Shown: positions 33,508 to 43,496, counted from the first letter of the stretch. The stretch: DNA of 51,084 bases from Roseburia sp. (GCA_023664685.1 JAMPFC010000008.1:1-51084), one strand, 5' to 3'. A program made the numbers and translations. Notes: generated by a model not told the origin, from the letters alone.

Positions 33508-35325
33508 ATGGGAAACTTATTTGCCAGTTTTAGTACCGGTGTATCGGGACTACATTCAGCACAAACCTCATTGAATACAGCGGCGCATAACCTTGCAAAT
33601 GCGACGACGCCCGGCCACACAAGGCAGCAGGCTGTTGTGACGGATTCGTTTTATTCCACAAGATTTGGAGCTTATGGAAATCGTATGCAGATCGGATATG
33701 GAACGGATGTCGTGCAGATCCGCCAGATCCGCAATACATTTCTCGACGACCAGTACAGGCTGCAGACCGGCCGCCAGAGTTTTTATGAGGCACAGTATGA
33801 TGCGGTGAGCGAAATGGAGACCCTGTTTGGGGAACTTGAAGCAGAAGAGTTTATTGATTCGATGACCAGCCTGTGGGAGAAGCTGCAGGAACTTGCCAAA
33901 TCTCCGGATGATATCGTAAGGAGAACAGAACTTGTGTCGGTATCGACACAGTTTATCGAGCGTGCGCAGGTGCTTCAAGATCAGTTGAAAGCTTACCAGA
34001 CAAATATGAATGACGAGATCAGGAGCCAAGTAGAGCGGGTGAATGAAATCGTTTCCGAAGTTTCGGACTGCAATATGCTGATCCGGAGATACGAGGCAAC
34101 CGGCGAGCGGGCGAATGATTACCGCGACCAGAGAAATCTTTTGCTTGATGAACTCAGTTCGATCATAAAATTTGAGACCTCGGAAGAAAGGGATGGTACG
34201 GTATCGATTTTTGCCGAAGGCGCCTTTTTACTCACCGGGGATTCACAGGTTCGTCTCGATGTGGCATATGAGAGCGAGGACTCCAAACTTTTGAAACCGG
34301 TGTGGGCATATGGCGTAGACTTTTTCCGCCGGGGCGAGCTGTTTTATTCTTCTGAGACAGAGACGGACGTCGGTTCGCTCAAAGGACTTTTGGTGGCGAG
34401 AGGGCCGAAGGCTGCAGATTATACCGACATGCCGGTAAAACCAGTAGAAGAAGATTTTATTGATAAATTCGGAACGCTTGATGAGCGGGCATATACCAAT
34501 GCGATGGAAGCCTATGATGAACAGGTAGAGTATTATAACCAGAATGTAGACCCATCCGTTATCATGAGGGTTCAGGCAGAATTTGACCAGTTGATCCGGG
34601 GCATTGCGATGATGATCAATGACACGATCTGTCCGGATAAGGAGCTTACGCTGTCGGATGGCACCAAACTGCGGATTCTGGATACCGATATCGCTCCGAT
34701 CGGAGATGACGCGGACAAGACGATGGGAACAGAACTCTTTGTGAGAAGAAATACACCGCGTTATACCGAGACAGAACTTGTCGATGAGTTTGGAAATGCA
34801 TTACTTGATGCAGATGGGAATCCGCTTGTGGATGCGAAAGGGAAGCCGCTTAAAGTATATGTCTATAATGAAGAAGATCCCTCTGACCGCTATACACAAT
34901 ATACGATAGATCAGCTTGAGGTAAATACAGAACTTCTCAGGGATCCTTCCAAACTTCCGCTGAATGAAAATCCAAATACAGGACACGTAGGCGGATTCAG
35001 CCAGAAGATGTGTGACAAGATTCTGGAAAAATGGGGTCAGGAATTTTCGACACTGGATCCAAATGCAATGACAAGATATAATTTTACGGATTACTATAAA
35101 AATCTTGTGGATCAGTTTTCGACAGAAGGATATATATGGCGTGGAATTATTGAGAACCAGATCATTACAGTTAATTCGATCGAGGGCGAGAGACAGAATG
35201 TGATGGGAGTTTCGACCGAGGAGGAACTTGCCGATCTGATCAAATTTCAGAAATGCTTTGACGCTTCGTCGAGATATATCACTGTCGTCGATGAGATGAT
35301 CGAGCATCTGATAACCAGCTTATAA
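33508..35325 (+). CDS. flgK: Flagellar hook-associated protein 1 (first FlgK)
   Basis: Forms the junction ring between hook and filament. The N-terminal rod/hook signature is FSTGVSGLHSAQTSLNTAAHNLANATTPGHTRQ (shown as SGLHSAQTSLNTAAHNLANA), the D1 helices follow with NDYRDQRNLLLDELSSI near residue 210, and the C-terminus ends ELADLIKFQKCFDASSRYITVVDEM, the usual axial-protein helix. The ATG at 33508 follows GGAGG; an in-frame ATG at 33454 would read through hairpin DNA. Length 605. Confidence 0.9.
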   Translation: MGNLFASFSTGVSGLHSAQTSLNTAAHNLANATTPGHTRQQAVVTDSFYSTRFGAYGNRMQIGYGTDVVQIRQIRNTFLDDQYRLQTGRQSFYEAQYDAVSEMETLFGELEAEEFIDSMTSLWEKLQELAKSPDDIVRRTELVSVSTQFIERAQVLQDQLKAYQTNMNDEIRSQVERVNEIVSEVSDCNMLIRRYEATGERANDYRDQRNLLLDELSSIIKFETSEERDGTVSIFAEGAFLLTGDSQVRLDVAYESEDSKLLKPVWAYGVDFFRRGELFYSSETETDVGSLKGLLVARGPKAADYTDMPVKPVEEDFIDKFGTLDERAYTNAMEAYDEQVEYYNQNVDPSVIMRVQAEFDQLIRGIAMMINDTICPDKELTLSDGTKLRILDTDIAPIGDDADKTMGTELFVRRNTPRYTETELVDEFGNALLDADGNPLVDAKGKPLKVYVYNEEDPSDRYTQYTIDQLEVNTELLRDPSKLPLNENPNTGHVGGFSQKMCDKILEKWGQEFSTLDPNAMTRYNFTDYYKNLVDQFSTEGYIWRGIIENQIITVNSIEGERQNVMGVSTEEELADLIKFQKCFDASSRYITVVDEMIEHLITSL

Positions 35326-35350
35326 AAACGAGAGAAATGGAGGAAATGGG

Positions 35351-37216
35351 ATGTCTACTTTTCAGGGATTTGATATTGCAAAATCGGGTATGATGACATA
35401 TAACGCCTCAATGCAGACGGCGGCGCATAACCTTGCCAACATCGGGACGCCGGGGTATTCGCGTCAGGTGGTAAAGACCTCGGCGCAGACGAGAAATGTA
35501 AGTTCCATAAAAGTGGTAGGAGCCGGTGTACACGCACTGGAGATCCAAAGACTGCATGATGAGTACTATGATACAAAATATCAGAGTGCAAGTGCAAAAT
35601 ACAATAAATATACGACGCATACAAAATATCTTCTCGAGGTACAAAGATACCTGTATACAAAAAACGATGATGATGGCGGAATCACAACTGCATTTGACCG
35701 GTTTTGTAAGTGTCTGACTGGAACGACGACAGAGGCGGGGGATGAGACGAGAAGAGAAGAAATCCTCACATACGCAGATACATTTACAAGCTTTATACAG
35801 GAAAATGCGACCAATCTTGCGGGCATCCAGAAGGATGCGAACGAAGAGATCAAATCCTGCATCACCCAGATCAATGCGATCGCAGAAAAGATTTCCTTTG
35901 TCACAAGACAGATCAACACATTGGAAGCGTACGGAAATCCGGCAAACGACCTGAGAGACCAGAGAAATGTGCTGTTAGACGAATTATCAGAATTTTGCAA
36001 TGTCGAGACGTTAGAGAGAGAACCGGCGGACGGTGTCGGTCTGACACAGTTTTATGTCTATGTCAATGGCGGGGTTCTTGTTGACACATATGACGTCAAT
36101 CCGCTGCAGGTGACGATGACAGATACGAAAAAGAGCATCAATGACATTGACGGGCTTTATAACATCCAGTGGACAGACGGAACCCGCTTTAACCCATACA
36201 GCTCGAGCCTTGGCGGCAAGCTGCAGGCGCTTTTTGAAGTGCGGGATGGAAATAACACCACGACACTCAGCGGAAAAGCGGCGGCGATCGAAGATGGAAA
36301 AGACGGAAATCCGATCGTAACGATGACGGGTGCCAACATCAATGATGTGCAGCTTCTCAATATTCCGGCAGAGGATGGGGAGATCACGATCGGAAGTACG
36401 ACATATACGTACAAGGAATTTGAAGTAGAAGTATCGGAGAAAGGCGAATTTACTTACAAATTTACCCTCAAAAACAATATGACGACCAAACAGGCGACTG
36501 CATTAACTGCTGCTGTTGGCAGAGGTGTGAATATGATCGTCGGTGATAGTATAAATTATAAAGGGATCCCTTATTATATGGCTCAGCTCAATGAATTTGT
36601 GAGAACGTATGCGCAGAGTTTTAATGACGTCCACAAAGAAGGGTATGATAAGTACGAGAATCTGGGGATCGATGTATTTAATGCAAAAGTACCGGCGACC
36701 GGAGACAATTATATTTTCACCTCGAAAGGCGAGGGAGGATATGATGCATCCTTTTCTTCTGTTGCCAAACAGGAGGCGAACGGAAGTTATACCGGAAGCT
36801 ATTATTATATGACAGCGATGAATGTCTGCATCACCGATGCGGTAGTGAAAGATTCGGGGCTGCTTGCCTTTAATGGGCCGGACAGCATACTGGCAGAATC
36901 ACAGAACCTCAATCTCCAGAGGTTAGCAAACTTAAAAGATGCCTCTAAGATGTTCTTGCATGGGGCGCCGGATTCGTTTCTCCAGTCCCTTACCGCAGAT
37001 GTCGGCGTCGACTGTGAGAAAGCGATCTTACTGGAGTCCGGACAAAAAGACATCAGAGACTCCGTGGATCTGCAGAGACAGGCACTTTCGGGGGCGGATG
37101 AGGATGAGGAGACACACGACCTGATCACATACCAGCAGATGTTATTTAACCAGTATAAGGTGCTTTCTGTAATGAACCAAGTTCTGGATAAGCTGATCAA
37201 CCAGACAGCTGTATAA
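35351..37216 (+). CDS. flgK: Flagellar hook-associated protein 1 (second FlgK)
   Basis: A second, diverged FlgK of 621 residues directly behind the first. N-terminus: FDIAKSGMMTYNASMQTAAHNLANIGTPGYSRQ (core TAAHNLANIGTPGYSRQ); D1: NPANDLRDQRNVLLDELSEF; C-terminus: ITYQQMLFNQYKVLSVMNQVLDKL. The two differ throughout the variable middle domain. Tandem flgK genes are seen in other motile Lachnospiraceae; they may form a mixed junction or serve different filaments. GGAGGAAATGGG precedes the start. Confidence 0.9.
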   Translation: MSTFQGFDIAKSGMMTYNASMQTAAHNLANIGTPGYSRQVVKTSAQTRNVSSIKVVGAGVHALEIQRLHDEYYDTKYQSASAKYNKYTTHTKYLLEVQRYLYTKNDDDGGITTAFDRFCKCLTGTTTEAGDETRREEILTYADTFTSFIQENATNLAGIQKDANEEIKSCITQINAIAEKISFVTRQINTLEAYGNPANDLRDQRNVLLDELSEFCNVETLEREPADGVGLTQFYVYVNGGVLVDTYDVNPLQVTMTDTKKSINDIDGLYNIQWTDGTRFNPYSSSLGGKLQALFEVRDGNNTTTLSGKAAAIEDGKDGNPIVTMTGANINDVQLLNIPAEDGEITIGSTTYTYKEFEVEVSEKGEFTYKFTLKNNMTTKQATALTAAVGRGVNMIVGDSINYKGIPYYMAQLNEFVRTYAQSFNDVHKEGYDKYENLGIDVFNAKVPATGDNYIFTSKGEGGYDASFSSVAKQEANGSYTGSYYYMTAMNVCITDAVVKDSGLLAFNGPDSILAESQNLNLQRLANLKDASKMFLHGAPDSFLQSLTADVGVDCEKAILLESGQKDIRDSVDLQRQALSGADEDEETHDLITYQQMLFNQYKVLSVMNQVLDKLINQTAV

Positions 37217-37237
37217 TGTAAATGGAGGTTACGTACT

Positions 37238-38722
37238 ATGAGAGTGACAAATAATATGATGCGGAACAATGCGATGCTTCACATTTCAAAAAATAAGATC
37301 GCATACAATAAGTATTTTGACCAGTTTTCATCGGAAAAGAAGATACAGCGTCCGTCGGATAACCCGACGATTGCAGTCCGTGCCCTGAAATTCCGCACGA
37401 CGCTCGTTGAGATCCAGCAGTATACCGCAAACTGCAATGAGGCGAAAAGCTGGATGGATGCCACCGAAGAGCCGATGGAGAATGTCGATAAGATTTTGCA
37501 GTTCATGCTTGAATATGTAACCGAGGCGGCAAACGACCCGAACAATGCGGACGACCGGAAAACGATCGCAGACCAGCTCCGTGAGCAGGCAGGGTTTATC
37601 TATGAGCAGAATGCAAATAAAGACTATGCCGGACGCTATCTCTATACCGGCTACCGGACAGACGTCCCGCTGTTGTTCAAAGAAGATCAGAACGACACGA
37701 CCTATACGATTACGGAAAATTTGGATATCAATGACATTCAGAGATACTCTTATGTATATGGCGGAGCGACTTTTGATGAGAGCAAGTCGGCGTCCGATTA
37801 TGCCAATGAGGCATCGGAATTTCTTGAGACACACAGGATCTTCCTGTCATATAAAAATTGTGATCAGGAGGATGTAACGCTCACGTATACGGATAAAGAT
37901 GGGAACAGCCAGACCATCACAGCGGTTACAAAAAGCATTCCGGACAATATGACTTATAATGAGCAGTATCAACCGGGCGATGGCGAGGTTTATTTTGTGC
38001 CGGAGACGGGAGAACTGGTATTTGGCGAGGGGATTTATGATTCCGTGCGTGCCGGTTCGGATCTTTCCGTACAGTTTCGTAAGACGGACTTTTCCAAAAA
38101 TGATATCCGTCCGGAACACTATTTTAACTGCAAGGCTGTCAATAATGTCACAGGGGTTACAAAAAATTATGACAAAGTGGATGAGCAGCAGATCAATTAT
38201 CAGGTGAATTTCAGCCAGACATTGACAGTAAACACGCTTGCCTGTGATACTTTCAGCACTTCGGTCGGAAGAGCAGTGGATGATATTTACAATGTGATCA
38301 ACGACTTAGAGATCATGGAGAGAAACCGTGAAGCGGTGCAGAAGCGGATCGATGACTGTGATGTAAATGACAAGGAGACACTTGCGGATCTTCAGGAGCT
38401 TTACGACCAGATCGACACGCAGATCGTGCTGCAAAATACCGTTCTCACCAATTCATACTCCCATGCGATCACCGTTTTCCAGAAAGCGCAGAACCAGTTG
38501 AATGTATCGAAGGCAGAGCATGGTGCGAGATACAACCGACTGGATATGACGATCAATGAACTGGATGTTTTGGAGGATGATACAGATGATGCAAAATCTG
38601 AGAATGAAAATATAGATCTCGAGGAGGCATACGTAAATTATACGGAGGCAGATCTTCTCTATCAGATTTCTTTACAGGCAACTTCAAAGGTTCTGGGGAC
38701 GTCGCTGCTTGACTTTATTTAA
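37238..38722 (+). CDS. flgL: Flagellar hook-associated protein 3 (FlgL)
   Basis: Second junction ring protein under the filament, related to flagellin. N-terminus MRVTNNMMRNNAMLHISKNK with SSEKKIQRPSDNPTIAVRAL is diagnostic; the C-terminal helix includes ARYNRLDMTINELDVLEDD and VNYTEADLLYQISLQATSKVLGTSLLDFI. At 494 residues it is longer than the usual 300, because of an extra beta-rich middle domain (about 150-330). GGAGG precedes the start. Confidence 0.9.
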   Translation: MRVTNNMMRNNAMLHISKNKIAYNKYFDQFSSEKKIQRPSDNPTIAVRALKFRTTLVEIQQYTANCNEAKSWMDATEEPMENVDKILQFMLEYVTEAANDPNNADDRKTIADQLREQAGFIYEQNANKDYAGRYLYTGYRTDVPLLFKEDQNDTTYTITENLDINDIQRYSYVYGGATFDESKSASDYANEASEFLETHRIFLSYKNCDQEDVTLTYTDKDGNSQTITAVTKSIPDNMTYNEQYQPGDGEVYFVPETGELVFGEGIYDSVRAGSDLSVQFRKTDFSKNDIRPEHYFNCKAVNNVTGVTKNYDKVDEQQINYQVNFSQTLTVNTLACDTFSTSVGRAVDDIYNVINDLEIMERNREAVQKRIDDCDVNDKETLADLQELYDQIDTQIVLQNTVLTNSYSHAITVFQKAQNQLNVSKAEHGARYNRLDMTINELDVLEDDTDDAKSENENIDLEEAYVNYTEADLLYQISLQATSKVLGTSLLDFI

Positions 38723-38754
38723 ATTTTGACCAAACATACGGAGGAGGGGTAACG

Positions 38755-39210
38755 ATGTTAGTAAAAACGAAATATTTCGGGGAAATTGAACTGACCGAAG
38801 AAAAAATCATCACGCTTGACAGAGGCCTGATGGGATTTGAAGAATATAAACGATATACGATCCTCTACGACTGCGAAAAAGAGGGCGGTACAAACATCAT
38901 GTGGTTCCAGAGCGTAGACGATCAGGGGCTTGTGCTGCCGATGATCAATCCGTTGATCGTAAAAGAGGATTATAATCCGGTGGTTGAGGACGAACTGCTT
39001 GCCCAGATCGGCGAGATCACAGAAGAGAACCTTGTGATTCTTTTGACAATGACGGTGCCGGAAAATATCGAGGAGATGTCGGTCAACCTGAAAGCTCCCA
39101 TCATCATCAATGCGGATACGAGAAAGGGCGTCCAGATCATCGTAGAGAATCAGGATTACGAAGTGAAATACAAAGTATATGATGTCCTCAAAAAGAAAAA
39201 GGAGGCATGA
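38755..39210 (+). CDS. fliW: Flagellar assembly factor FliW
   Basis: Binds flagellin and, when free, inactivates CsrA, so flagellin is translated only as fast as it is exported. Signature stretches: [40 protein letters not shown] and the C-terminal [25 protein letters not shown] (core LKAPIIIN). Length 151 is typical. GGAGGAGGGGT precedes the start. csrA begins 4 nt behind its stop, the standard FliW-CsrA pair. Confidence 0.95.
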   Translation: MLVKTKYFGEIELTEEKIITLDRGLMGFEEYKRYTILYDCEKEGGTNIMWFQSVDDQGLVLPMINPLIVKEDYNPVVEDELLAQIGEITEENLVILLTMTVPENIEEMSVNLKAPIIINADTRKGVQIIVENQDYEVKYKVYDVLKKKKEA

Positions 39211-39214
39211 TCTT

Positions 39215-39433
39215 ATGTTAGCACTGGCGAGAAAAGTAAATGAATCGATCGTGATCAATGACGACATCGAGGTTACGATACTCGAAATAAAGGGCGATCA
39301 GGTCAAGGTCGGGATCAGCGCTCCGAAGTCGATTCCGGTATACCGCAAAGAGCTGTATGTACAGATGCAGGAGGCAAATAAAGAGGCTGTGGAGACAGCG
39401 GATCCGACAGCGATTTCAGAATTGCTCAAATAA
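39215..39433 (+). CDS. csrA: Carbon storage regulator CsrA
   Basis: RNA-binding dimer that blocks translation at GGA motifs; in Bacillus its target is flagellin m[23 protein letters not shown] and the [17 protein letters not shown] strand are canonical, including the RNA-binding arginine in VYR.E. Length 72. The ATG at 39215 follows AAGGAGG. Two matching sites are visible in the flagellin leader at 43.5 kb. Confidence 0.95.
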   Translation: MLALARKVNESIVINDDIEVTILEIKGDQVKVGISAPKSIPVYRKELYVQMQEANKEAVETADPTAISELLK

Positions 39434-39437
39434 AGTC

Positions 39438-39479
39438 AAAAAAGTTAGCTCTAAATTTTTTTCGGGGTTAACTTTTTTT
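39438..39479 (+). terminator. Intrinsic terminator after csrA
   Basis: AAAAAAGTTAGCTC pairs with GGGGTTAACTTTTTT; its T-rich arm contains the -35 box of the next SigD promoter. Confidence 0.8.
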
Positions 39480-39495
39480 GCCGATATGCCGATAT
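39468..39495 (+). promoter_or_regulatory. SigD (sigma-28) promoter of flaG-fliD
   Basis: TTAA, 16 bp, GCCGATAT. The -10 sequence is duplicated (a second GCCGATAT at 39480-39487), and the promoter is built into the terminator before it. Confidence 0.7.
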
Positions 39496-39547
39496 TTTTC
39501 TTAGAAAGGTTGAAGTATGCACAGGATACACATGGAGGTGTTTAAAA

Positions 39548-39988
39548 ATGGAACTTGAAACGATATCAAATGTTAATTCAAATTACGGTACGGCGGAGAC
39601 AGTGAAGGTGTCTGCACCGAAGCACAGCGAGCAGAGTGCAGAGGGGGCAAACCTGACTGGCTCAATGACAAATGCAGTAGCATCAACGTCACAGCCGGCA
39701 CCAGCCGAGGGCAAAGGAAATGCTGAGCAGCAGGGAGGCGGTCAGCAGCAGAAAAAAGAGCATGTTCCGAGTGAAGCTACCATTGATGACGCTGTTAAGA
39801 AAGCAAATCTCAGAATGGAGCACACACGCTGCGAGTATGCTTATCACAAGAAGACAAATCGTGTTTCGATTAAAGTCATAAATGCTGATACGGATGAAGT
39901 CATCCGTGAGATCCCGCCGGAAAAATCCCTTGACATGCTCCAGAAGATGTGGGAGATGGCAGGTATTCTCGTAGACGAGAAGAGATAA
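39548..39988 (+). CDS. flaG: FlaG family flagellar protein
   Basis: Small protein that influences filament length. The N-terminal 75 residues are polar and low complexity (AEQQGGGQQQKKEH); the conserved part is NLRMEHTRCEYAYHKKTNRVSIKVINADTDEVIREIPPEKSLDMLQKMWEMAG (core EVIREIPPEKSLDML). Length 146. GGAGGTG precedes the ATG. Placed before fliD as in most Firmicutes. Confidence 0.9.
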   Translation: MELETISNVNSNYGTAETVKVSAPKHSEQSAEGANLTGSMTNAVASTSQPAPAEGKGNAEQQGGGQQQKKEHVPSEATIDDAVKKANLRMEHTRCEYAYHKKTNRVSIKVINADTDEVIREIPPEKSLDMLQKMWEMAGILVDEKR

Positions 39989-40016
39989 TGTGATTTAGGA
40001 ATAGGAGGATTGTAGT

Positions 40017-42302
40017 ATGGGTATTCGAATGAGCGGTCTTATGTCCGGTCTGGATACAGAGGCGATCGTTGGTGCGCTGATGTCTGCACAGAGTCTTAAA
40101 AAGACAAAGGTAGAGCGGTCGAAGACAAAACTTGAGTGGACCCAGACCAAATGGGCTGACTTAAATACAAAATTAAAGAAACTTTACAATGAGCAAGTAA
40201 CAAAGATGCAGCTTCAGTCTTCGTACAAGGCGAAGAAGGCGACCGTTTCTGACCCATCCAAGGTCAATGTAAAAGCAGGGACAAGTGCGGTAAACGGAAG
40301 TTATTCGCTCGAAGTGAAAAACATTGCGACGACGCAGTACTTGACTGGCGCCAAGATCAATGCTTCTTCGGGAACGGATAAGCTTGTCGATGTGGATCCG
40401 TCTCTTTTGAACAAAGAGGTTACGGTGACAAATGGCGATAAAACTGTGAAGTTTGAGATCGGTGCAGATATGACGATCAATGATTTCACAAAGCAGCTCC
40501 GGAATGCAGGGCTGAACGCAAGCTATGATACGACGCAGAAGCGTTTCTTCATCAGCAGTAAGGACAGCGGACTTAAAAATGCGTTTTCGATCACGACAAC
40601 TGCTGTTTCGGATGATGAGGTGGCAGGGCGTCAGGCGTTGAGGGATGCAGTAGGTTATAACAGTATGACTGCTGACAATAAAAAGATCATCGACAGTGCG
40701 ATGGAGACCCTTAAGACATCCGGCGTCGGTACGGATGAGTACAACACTGCGTTAGACAACATCGCCAAAGCGGTTCATGATACGAAGTCAAAAGCCAGTA
40801 CACAGGCTGCCACTACATATGTAAAGGCAAAACTGTATGCTGAGAATTATGACTCGTATAAAACGCAGGCAGAAGATACTCTCAAATCAAATTATTATAA
40901 TGAAGACGGTACAGTAAAAGAAGAACTTGCCGAGAAATATGGCAATGAATACGATATTCTCACGCAGGAAGACAAAGATAAGCTGAGTGCCGAAAAAGGT
41001 ATTTCGTCAAAAGAGGATTACATCGCGGCCGGTGTGCAGAAGGACTATGATGACGCAGTGGCAAAGAAAGCAGACAGCGATACGACGAGTTATGTAAATA
41101 CTCAGATCAGTTCTGACGATGCAGTAAAGGCTCAGATCAAAACAGCAGCTTTTGACGGAGTGGATGAAACGACGATCGGACAGCTTGACGAAATCGCACT
41201 CCAGAAATATTATAAGACGGCAGGCTCGGAAACTCCTGTGATCAATTCTTTTGAAGGGACGAAGAGTTTCACGGATGAAGAAGAGAGTATCAAGAACAGC
41301 ATTTCGGCGGCGGTCAGCGGATATGCAGGAATTACGGACCGCAACAGTTCGCTTTCACAGTCTGCACTGACAGGGCTTGGTCTGGCAGACATCACAATGT
41401 CAGCAGACGGAAAAGTACTTGTAAATGGCGGAGCAAATGATAAGAGCAACACTTCGATTCCAGAGGGAATGGCTCTAATCGCGGCATCCGACAGTGAAGT
41501 GATCTTAAACGGTGCCAAGCTTACTTCTTCGACCTCTACCGTTTCAGCGAACGGACTGGATCTTGAACTGGTTGGTCTGACGAAAGAGGATGAACCGATT
41601 ACGTTCTCGGTTACGACGGATGTGGATGGCGTTTATAATTCCGTGAAGAATTTCCTCAAGGAATACAATGCGATCATGAAGGAGATGAACGAGCTTTACA
41701 ATGCGGATTCCGCAAAAGGATATGAGCCTCTCACCAGTGAGCAGAAAGAGGCGATGACCGATGAAGATGTTAAGCTCTGGGAAGATAAGATCAAAAATTC
41801 CCTTCTCCGCAGGGATTCAACCTTGAATGGGATCATACAGGGAATGCGTTCGGCGATGACGAGTCAGGTTCAGTACAATGGCAAGAGTTATTCTCTGGCA
41901 AGTTTTGGTATCATGACCTCGACGGATTATACAGAGGGCGGTCTGTTCCATATATATGGAGACACGGATGACGCCACGTATGCCGATAAGGATGATAAGC
42001 TGAAAAAAGCTCTCGAGCAGGATCCGGATGCGGTAGTGAATGTGCTTTCTAGTGTGTTTACGAACCTCCGCAAGACGATGATGGATAAGATGGCGGGTTC
42101 CAAGACAAGCAGTGCTCTCACGTTCTATGAGGATATCAAGATGAAAGATGACCTGAAGGCTTATGAAAAGGACATCAAGGCTTGGGAGACGAAGCTTGCG
42201 TCGATGGAAGATGCTTATTATAAGAAGTTTACTGCGATGGAGAAGGCAATGGCTAAGTTACAGTCACAGCAGAGCAATCTTTCTGCTCTGTTTGGGAACT
42301 AA
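40017..42302 (+). CDS. fliD: Filament cap protein FliD
   Basis: Caps the growing filament and helps flagellin fold into place. The N-terminus MGIRMSGLMSGLDTEAIVGALM is typical, as are the D2 segments (SYSLEVKNIATTQYLTG) and the C-terminal coiled coil (DIKAWETKLASMEDAYYKKF, AMAKLQSQQSNLSALFGN). At 761 residues it is longer than average; the extra length is an alanine/lysine/aspartate-rich helical insertion at about residues 195-430. AGGAGGATTG precedes the ATG. Confidence 0.95.
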   Translation: MGIRMSGLMSGLDTEAIVGALMSAQSLKKTKVERSKTKLEWTQTKWADLNTKLKKLYNEQVTKMQLQSSYKAKKATVSDPSKVNVKAGTSAVNGSYSLEVKNIATTQYLTGAKINASSGTDKLVDVDPSLLNKEVTVTNGDKTVKFEIGADMTINDFTKQLRNAGLNASYDTTQKRFFISSKDSGLKNAFSITTTAVSDDEVAGRQALRDAVGYNSMTADNKKIIDSAMETLKTSGVGTDEYNTALDNIAKAVHDTKSKASTQAATTYVKAKLYAENYDSYKTQAEDTLKSNYYNEDGTVKEELAEKYGNEYDILTQEDKDKLSAEKGISSKEDYIAAGVQKDYDDAVAKKADSDTTSYVNTQISSDDAVKAQIKTAAFDGVDETTIGQLDEIALQKYYKTAGSETPVINSFEGTKSFTDEEESIKNSISAAVSGYAGITDRNSSLSQSALTGLGLADITMSADGKVLVNGGANDKSNTSIPEGMALIAASDSEVILNGAKLTSSTSTVSANGLDLELVGLTKEDEPITFSVTTDVDGVYNSVKNFLKEYNAIMKEMNELYNADSAKGYEPLTSEQKEAMTDEDVKLWEDKIKNSLLRRDSTLNGIIQGMRSAMTSQVQYNGKSYSLASFGIMTSTDYTEGGLFHIYGDTDDATYADKDDKLKKALEQDPDAVVNVLSSVFTNLRKTMMDKMAGSKTSSALTFYEDIKMKDDLKAYEKDIKAWETKLASMEDAYYKKFTAMEKAMAKLQSQQSNLSALFGN

Positions 42303-42331
42303 TTTCGGAAAGATTTGAATATGACATCAGT

Positions 42332-42370
42332 TAGCTGGCATAAGGGACTTATGTTTCCCTGTGCCGGCTA
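42332..42370 (+). promoter_or_regulatory. Stem-loop between fliD and fliS
   Basis: TAGCTGGCA pairs with TGCCGGCTA and inner AGGG with CCCT; no T-run follows, so it is more likely a stability or processing element than a terminator. Confidence 0.6.
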
Positions 42371-42390
42371 TACTTGGAAATGGAGGAAAT

Positions 42391-42771
42391 ATGGATTCAA
42401 ATGCGATCAATGCCTATCAGCAGAATGCCATTATGACAGCATCACCGGCGGAACTGACCCTGATGCTGTATGAAGGGGCAATCAAATTCTGTAATATCGG
42501 GATTATGGCGATTGAAAATAAAGAAATCGAAAAAGCGAATACGAATCTAAAAAAGGCGCAGAATATCATCTCAGAACTCCGGGCATCACTGGACCGCAAG
42601 TATCCGGTCTGGGAAGATTTTGAGCGGGTATATGAGTATATTTACCGCAGGCTCGTGGAGGGAAATATGAAAAAGGACACGGAGATCGTGGAGGATGCGC
42701 TCAAATATATTCGTGAGATGCGGGATACATGGAAAGAAGTGATGAGGCTGAACCGGCCAGAAAACTTGTGA
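42391..42771 (+). CDS. fliS: Flagellin export chaperone FliS
   Basis: Keeps flagellin monomeric in the cytosol. NAYQQNAIMTASPAELTLMLYEGAIKFCN (core TASPAELTLMLYEGAIKF) is the family hallmark, with helices containing NTNLKKAQNIISELRASLD and WKEVMR. The ATG at 42391 follows GGAGGAAAT; an in-frame ATG at 42361 does not. Length 126. Confidence 0.95.
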   Translation: MDSNAINAYQQNAIMTASPAELTLMLYEGAIKFCNIGIMAIENKEIEKANTNLKKAQNIISELRASLDRKYPVWEDFERVYEYIYRRLVEGNMKKDTEIVEDALKYIREMRDTWKEVMRLNRPENL

Positions 42772-42821
42772 TCGTGCAACCCCCGGGCGGATAATTTGAT
42801 TGATAGAATGGATGTGAGTGG

Positions 42822-43316
42822 ATGGACAAACAAAACCAGAACAGTGTTTATGTGAGGATGATGGCAGATACCCTAAAACGAAAAAAAGAAATCCTTACAT
42901 TTTTGTATGACAAGACAAAAGAACAGGAGCTTTTACTCAAGGATGAGGAAATGGATGAGGAGAAGTTTCAGGCTACGATCGATGAAAAGGGCAAAAAGAT
43001 TGATGAGTTAAATGAACTTGATGAGGGCTTTGATGCGCTCTTTAAGTATGTGGAAAAGGAAATTAAGGCAAACCGGAATGACTATAAAGAGGACATCCTG
43101 CTCATGCAGAAGCTGATCGGGGAGGTGTCGGAGCTTGGTATCCAGATCCAAGCGCTTGAGCATCAAAACAGCGGGCATTTTAAGATCTATCTGGCGAACC
43201 AACGGAACATGATCCGCGAGTTCCATGTTAACAATAAGACGACGTCCAGTTATTATCAGAACATGGCAAATGTGCATAAACCGGATCAGTCGTACTTCTT
43301 CAATGAGACAAAATAA
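42822..43316 (+). CDS. FliT/FlgN-like flagellar chaperone
   Basis: A 164-residue, fully helical and charged protein (MADTLKRKKEILTFLYDKTKEQELLL, KKIDELNELDEGFDALFKYV). Position behind fliS and size fit FliT, the chaperone of FliD, but sequence conservation is too low to be certain; FlgN-like is also possible. The ribosome binding site (GTGAGTGG) is weak. Confidence 0.65.
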   Translation: MDKQNQNSVYVRMMADTLKRKKEILTFLYDKTKEQELLLKDEEMDEEKFQATIDEKGKKIDELNELDEGFDALFKYVEKEIKANRNDYKEDILLMQKLIGEVSELGIQIQALEHQNSGHFKIYLANQRNMIREFHVNNKTTSSYYQNMANVHKPDQSYFFNETK

Positions 43317-43353
43317 CGGATTTTGAAAAAAGTGAAATTTTTTAAAAAAAGGG

Positions 43354-43380
43354 TTAAGTTTTGTTGAATGACTCCGATAT
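43354..43380 (+). promoter_or_regulatory. SigD (sigma-28) promoter of flagellin
   Basis: TTAA, 15 bp, TCCGATAT; transcription would start near 43387 and give a 150-nt leader. Confidence 0.8.
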
Positions 43381-43409
43381 ATATAATGTCAGAAAGAAAA
43401 TGATAGTAA

Positions 43410-43467
43410 CTAAAGCGGGTGGTGAGGATTTCTGCCGGGCCCGCAGGAACATTCACCACTGCTTTAG
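43410..43467 (+). promoter_or_regulatory. Long leader hairpin of flagellin mRNA
   Basis: CTAAAGC(g)GGTGGTGA pairs with TCACCACTGCTTTAG; an inner CTGC/GCAG stem is possible. It begins about 23 nt after the predicted transcript start and may stabilise the mRNA. Confidence 0.7.
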
Positions 43468-43496
43468 ATATTATAAAACTTTTAAATTAAAAAATA

